DNA from: a bacterium
Lineage (GTDB): Bacteria > Planctomycetota > J058 > JAJDCP01
Length of the DNA: 5,993 bases
Direction: 5' to 3'
NCBI GenBank assembly: GCA_030428695.1
Contig: JAUIEM010000492.1
Coordinates: 1-5,993, forward strand
Shown: one piece after another, positions 5,690 to 5,993 of the stretch
How the letters are laid out: every line of letters begins with the position of its first letter
Position numbering within the stretch: position 1 is the first letter of the stretch
Position numbers and translations under genes: made by a program
The notes under the pieces: generated by a model
Told to the model about the DNA's origin: nothing
Databases searched by the model: none
What the model saw: only the letters and a program-made list of their open reading frames with translations

Positions 5690-5993
5690 ATGGAAGCAAC
5701 GGCGGATGCGTCCCTCAAGGTTCTGATCGTCGAGCCTGAGGAGTCAGACTGCACCTTCCTGCGCTGCCTGCTCAACCGCAGTCCGCTCCCGCTCGAGATC
5801 GACGAGGTCGAGAGCCTCGCCGAGGCCACGGTCCGCATCGAGACCGGCAGCTACGACTGCATCCTGCTCTCCGACAAGCAGATCGACGGGGAGCTCCTGC
5901 CCTTCCTCCGCCGTGACTGGCCCGGCGGCATCGCCCAGGTGCCGGCGATCGTCCTGACCGAGAACGTCGACCTCGACCGCGGCGGCGCGCTGA
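5690..5993 (+). CDS. Response-regulator receiver-like domain protein, N-terminal part, cut by the window edge
   Basis: The 101 visible residues have the alternating beta/alpha pattern of a CheY-like receiver: KVLIVEPEESD (10-20, strand 1 and acidic pocket), SYDCILLSDKQIDG (54-67, strand 3 and phosphosite), and VPAIVLTENVD (84-94, strand 4 with the conserved Thr90). Receivers accept phosphate on an Asp from a sensor kinase. Here the acidic pocket reads E-P-E instead of the usual D-D, and the residue in the normal phosphoacceptor position is Ser61 with Asp62 one place later, so phosphorylation may be altered or lost. Output domains lie beyond the window. The ATG at 5690 is preferred because GGGGAG (5680-5685) precedes it by four bases; an in-frame ATG at 5639 lacks a ribosome-binding site and would add 17 residues unlike a receiver. 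The gene is divergent from menB with no evident functional link. Confidence 0.75.
   Translation, partial: MEATADASLKVLIVEPEESDCTFLRCLLNRSPLPLEIDEVESLAEATVRIETGSYDCILLSDKQIDGELLPFLRRDWPGGIAQVPAIVLTENVDLDRGGAL

Overview
This is a GC-rich bacterial window with tightly packed genes. It contains a Hanks-type Ser/Thr kinase, a membrane-anchored HEAT-like protein, a right-handed beta-helix surface protein and a menaquinone-pathway enzyme. That mix fits a Myxococcota-like or Planctomycetota-like bacterium. This is inference from gene content and base composition; no rRNA or marker gene settles it.

Layout, left to right. (i) Positions 1-~100 read on the minus strand as the first codons of a lipoprotein that runs off the left edge. 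(ii) The plus-strand ORF ending at 1123 is the C-terminal part of a beta-helix surface protein, followed by an Ig-like and a PPC-like domain. Its N-terminal coils are missing, so a truncation, inversion or assembly join is likely near 71-104. (iii) A CYTH-superfamily phosphohydrolase/cyclase gene (1130-1714) starts six bases after that stop. Its coding sequence holds a perfect 15-bp-stem palindrome inside an apparent in-frame insertion. (iv) A proline-rich, membrane-anchored alpha-helical protein follows (1763-2722). (v) Converging on it from the other strand is a Ser/Thr kinase (4474-2741) with two cysteine-rich modules and a C-terminal membrane anchor. (vi) Upstream of the kinase on the same strand is menB (5475-4585), with a good sigma70-type promoter and Shine-Dalgarno. 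(vii) Divergent from menB, after a structured 214-bp intergenic region, a receiver-like protein (from 5690) runs off the right edge with an altered phosphoacceptor site.

The first three plus-strand genes could be one transcription unit, though a -10-like hexamer suggests an extra promoter for the third. MenB catalyses a step of menaquinone (respiratory quinone) synthesis and has no other men genes beside it here. The kinase and the receiver-like protein suggest signalling, but nothing in the window ties them to a common pathway.

The points most worth a second look are the palindromic insertion in the CYTH gene, the lipoprotein/beta-helix junction at the left edge, and the kinase with twin Cys modules and a tail anchor. 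I see no CRISPR array, tRNA, rRNA, transposase or phage gene.
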